From: a virus
Direction: 5' to 3' (one strand)
Virus record (IMG/VR): IMGVR_UViG_3300023179_000350
Span: 1-30,879 of that record
DNA: 30,879 nt
The position numbers were made by a program, and so were the translations under genes. The notes under the pieces were generated by a model. The model was given only the letters and a program-made list of their open reading frames with translations. It was not told where the DNA came from and did not search any database. Positions 30,351-30,879 of this stretch are shown here, one piece after another. The stretch's first letter is position 1, and each line of letters begins with the position of its first letter.

Positions 30351-30536
30351 TTAAAGATAATTTTCATAGCCAACTGCTTTATCTTGATGAATTTGCACTG
30401 CATACAATAGAGCAGTATTATGATAATAATCATAATAATTATCATCATTAATATCAAGATACTGAGTAATGATATTTGCATTGCTCAAAAAATCTTTGTG
30501 CGTTTTTGGGCTATAATTATAATTCCAGTTATTCAT
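30351..30536 (-). CDS. Small Asn/Tyr-rich protein, probably truncated by in-frame TAA
   Basis: 61 residues (MNNWNYNYSPKTHKDFLSNA..., LLYAVQIHQDKAVGYENYL). Stops at TAA 30353-30351, but the frame stays open for 23 more codons to a TGA that overlaps the next gene. No clear ribosome site precedes its ATG. Function unknown. Confidence 0.6.
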   Translation of the reverse strand: MNNWNYNYSPKTHKDFLSNANIITQYLDINDDNYYDYYHNTALLYAVQIHQDKAVGYENYL

Positions 30537-30553
30537 TGTTTTTATTTTCTTTT

Positions 30554-30724
30554 TTATGCTACTATTTCAAGTAGCTCATTGTTTTTTATCTCTTCTCTTG
30601 ATTGCATGCCAACCATAGACCAATTACTTACATTATTTAATTTAGCCCAATCGGATAATTGTTTTAGTCCTGATGCTCTAACTAATTTTGATTTTTTATT
30701 AATTGTGATTTTAAAAACTTTCAT
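30554..30724 (-). CDS. First leftward early gene, small basic protein
   Basis: 56 residues from the ATG at 30724; GAGAGG 11-16 bases upstream favours this start over one at 30781 inside the control region. MKVFKITINKKSKLVRASGL, then LSDWAKLNNVSNWSMVGMQS and an acidic end. Fold unclear; placement first in the early operon fits host takeover or regulation. Confidence 0.7.
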   Translation of the reverse strand: MKVFKITINKKSKLVRASGLKQLSDWAKLNNVSNWSMVGMQSREEIKNNELLEIVA

Positions 30725-30753
30725 TGTTATTATCCTCTCTTTATAAATATATC

Positions 30754-30879
30754 GTAAATTGTCCCAAAAAAAAGTAAACAAAAAAAATAAAAAAAAAAGA
30801 AAAAATAAAAAAAATATTTTTCTTAAGTTTTTTTGTGACCTTAAAGATATTATGTCTAGGAGACAATAACATGCAAAAC
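30754..30879. repeat. Terminal direct repeat (right copy)
   Basis: Exact copy of positions 6-131. It ends inside the first three codons of the rightward membrane gene (ATG at 30871), so that gene is intact only across the circle join. The unique genome length is therefore 30,748 bases. Confidence 0.97.

Noticed and set aside
1-30879. tRNA genes, insertion sequences, phage polymerases
   Set aside because: No cloverleaf-like sequences, transposase motifs or polymerase motifs were noticed in the reading.

Overview
The window is a complete, or essentially complete, genome of a small AT-rich tailed phage of podovirus (short-tail) type. Positions 6-131 are repeated exactly at 30754-30879, so the ends join into a circle of 30,748 unique bases. 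This reflects either a circular assembly or a short terminal redundancy. Structural genes identify it as a phage: terminase small and large subunits, portal, scaffold, major capsid protein, a tail fibre with chaperone-like partners, head-tail adaptor, tail nozzle, several ejection-type proteins and an M15 peptidase endolysin. I see no sheath, tape measure, RNA polymerase, DNA polymerase, helicase, integrase or tRNA. The host cannot be named from the sequence. Base composition suggests a low-GC host, and frequent AAGGAG-type ribosome sites show conventional initiation. The tail-fibre tip resembles those of aquatic phages. Layout: all genes but one run leftward (minus strand). They leave a divergent A-tract region at the circle junction (30725-30870, equal to 1-122 across the join). 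The single rightward gene (123-623) encodes a four-helix membrane protein and ends at a hairpin shared with the lysis genes. Reading leftward from the junction come: early small genes (30.7-29.5 kb); a putative single-strand annealing protein (29.6-28.7 kb); small coupled genes, then a structured RNA leader and a BRO-N/KilAC antirepressor (28.6-27.3 kb); a lambda O-like replication initiator carrying five iterons inside its coding sequence (27.2-25.7 kb); a dense block of tiny overlapping genes with DUF3310, SSB, a PD-(D/E)XK-type nuclease and a paralogous family ending in RALRDKLE-like motifs (25.7-21.5 kb); a ParB-like/C5 DNA methyltransferase pair (21.5-20.0 kb); then packaging and virion genes (20.0-1.5 kb) and lysis (1.5-0.65 kb). 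Working model: the O-like protein binds its internal iterons and recruits the host replisome, since the phage supplies no polymerase. SSB, the annealing protein and the nuclease would support recombination. The antirepressor, without a visible repressor or integrase, may act on a resident prophage or host repressor, and its mRNA leader can form two hairpins with perfectly complementary loops. The capsid gene sits behind two tandem terminators and promoter-like elements, so it can be expressed separately from the upstream genes. Eight genes of 22-55 codons were found by reading the gaps between longer ORFs, mostly from ATGA-type overlaps with their neighbours. Two small genes are each interrupted by a single in-frame stop.
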